DNA of 64,000 bases from Zygaena filipendulae (taxonomy: Eukaryota > Arthropoda > Insecta > Lepidoptera > Zygaenidae). Location of the stretch: assembly GCA_907165275.2 (NCBI GenBank), contig OU015670.1, forward strand, positions 1,949,501-2,013,500. Direction: 5' to 3'. The translations under genes and the position numbers were made by a program. Shown in pieces: positions 63,101 through 64,000 of this stretch (positions within the stretch are counted from its first letter, which is position 1; every line of letters starts with the position of its first letter). Below the pieces are notes generated by a model. The model did not search any database, was not told the DNA's origin, and saw nothing but the letters and a program-made list of their open reading frames with translations.

Positions 63101-63904
63101 GTAAGTACCGTGCAATCTGACTATTGCTACGTAAAGATACGACACTTCCCCCCCCCCCCCCGGCTGACCTCGTGCCTCTCCAAGCCCCGCCACTACGTAG
63201 CGGCGAGCCTAGAGGTGATAGCTGTGTCTGTGTGTCGGACGATATCGACTTGAATGTTCAATGTTTCTACTGCATTTTCACATAATATACAAACAGTTTT
63301 ATTGAACATCATCAATAATGGCCGCCCTCTTTTTTCGAAAGGAGAAAAAAAAACTGAATCGAACGACAAAATGGCGGCGGAGTTGAGGCGGAGCTCTCTT
63401 AAAAATCTTTAATTCTAACATAGATAGATGGCGTTGTACTTTAAATGAAGAAAGGGTAAGTTGCAACGCTTCGTAGTGGGTTTTGGCAGTTGTTTAGTAT
63501 TACATGAAATCGTAGTTAGAGAGAGTTAGGGGGTTATTTTAATATTCCAAAATCTACATACGATGGCGCTATCAATCAATCTAATTTGAGATTTGCACTG
63601 ATCTCTAAAGTAAATATCTGAATATAAAGAAATGTTTTTCATTTATTTATAGAATTGGCGTTTTTAAGTAAGTTTTTATGGTGTTTTTTGTCTACAAATA
63701 ATCAATCATACTAATTTGGCTTTTAAAAAAATTAATAAATGACATTTGAAATATTAATAACTATATAACATTATTAATATGACAGCAAATAAACTGATAA
63801 GCGTTTTGATTTTTCAAATAATATTATCTTTGGCATGTGAAAAAATTTTCTCGTTTGAAGTAATAACGAAACGCCACTTACAAAAAAAAACAGTAAGTAT
63901 ACTT

Positions 63905-64000
63905 GGACGCAGATAAGCAATAACATGTTAACCCACAAAATTAAGTTATTGATTCAGAACGATTTATTGAGAGTTAGGGAAGGTTTTTTAATTATGTGTT
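63905..64000 (+). repeat. MITE, GGACGCAGATAAGC family (cut by window end)
   Basis: Starts GGACGCAGATAAGCAATA and continues beyond the window. Confidence 0.7.

Noticed and set aside
62003..63253. Frames of 278-416 codons made of His-Thr-Arg-Ala repeats
   Set aside because: They run through the (CA)n/(GCAC)n microsatellite. Only 62149-62288 and 62976-63100 are real coding exons.

Overview
The window is animal nuclear DNA, almost certainly from a moth or butterfly. It is AT-rich, its genes contain introns, and most of the space is taken by short non-autonomous transposons. Several repeats share the termini of the small Lepidopteran Helitrons (5' TC, 3' CTAG, inserted between A and T, with an inner segment resembling CCCGCGGGAATTCC). 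No prokaryotic operon, CRISPR array or viral gene was seen. Species cannot be named from the sequence.

Layout. Bases 1-9350 hold only repeats. Bases 9352-12220 (minus) carry an unrecognised four-exon gene for a basic, probably nuclear, protein of about 323 residues. Bases 12221-15009 are repeats and unassigned DNA. A compact gene cluster follows: SmD1 (minus, 15010-15390), a divergent centrin-like EF-hand gene (plus, 16390-19113) with two alternative first coding exons, a small coiled-coil protein gene (plus, 19624-20191), an intronless PEBP gene (22558-23118) and eIF1/SUI1 (23406-23738). From 27677 to beyond the window end lies one large gene, the dynactin p150 subunit (DCTN1; Glued in Drosophila). 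I reconstructed 22 coding exons of it (3,220 nt, about 1,073 residues) with consistent splice phases: CAP-Gly, basic Ser-rich linker, CC1, intercoiled domain and most of CC2. The C-terminus lies outside the window.

The introns of DCTN1 are packed with transposons, often nested. Best resolved are: a hAT-type MITE with a perfect 8-bp target duplication that ends four bases before the duplicated site's 3' splice dinucleotide region of exon 18; a MITE with 3-bp target duplication, itself carrying two Helitrons, ending 14 bases before exon 16; a deleted Tc1 element (DD34E catalytic domain retained) inside a Helitron; and a 2.1-kb TTAA-flanked element that interrupts an older MITE and contains a spliced-gene-like start exon. 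DCTN1 exons are very GC-rich with GC-ending codons, while introns and the neighbouring genes are AT-rich.

The genes do not form a pathway: SmD1 (splicing), eIF1 (translation start), PEBP (signalling/lipid binding), centrin-like (centrosome/cilium) and p150 (microtubule motor adaptor) are neighbours only. All calls were made by reading the sequence; no database search was run.
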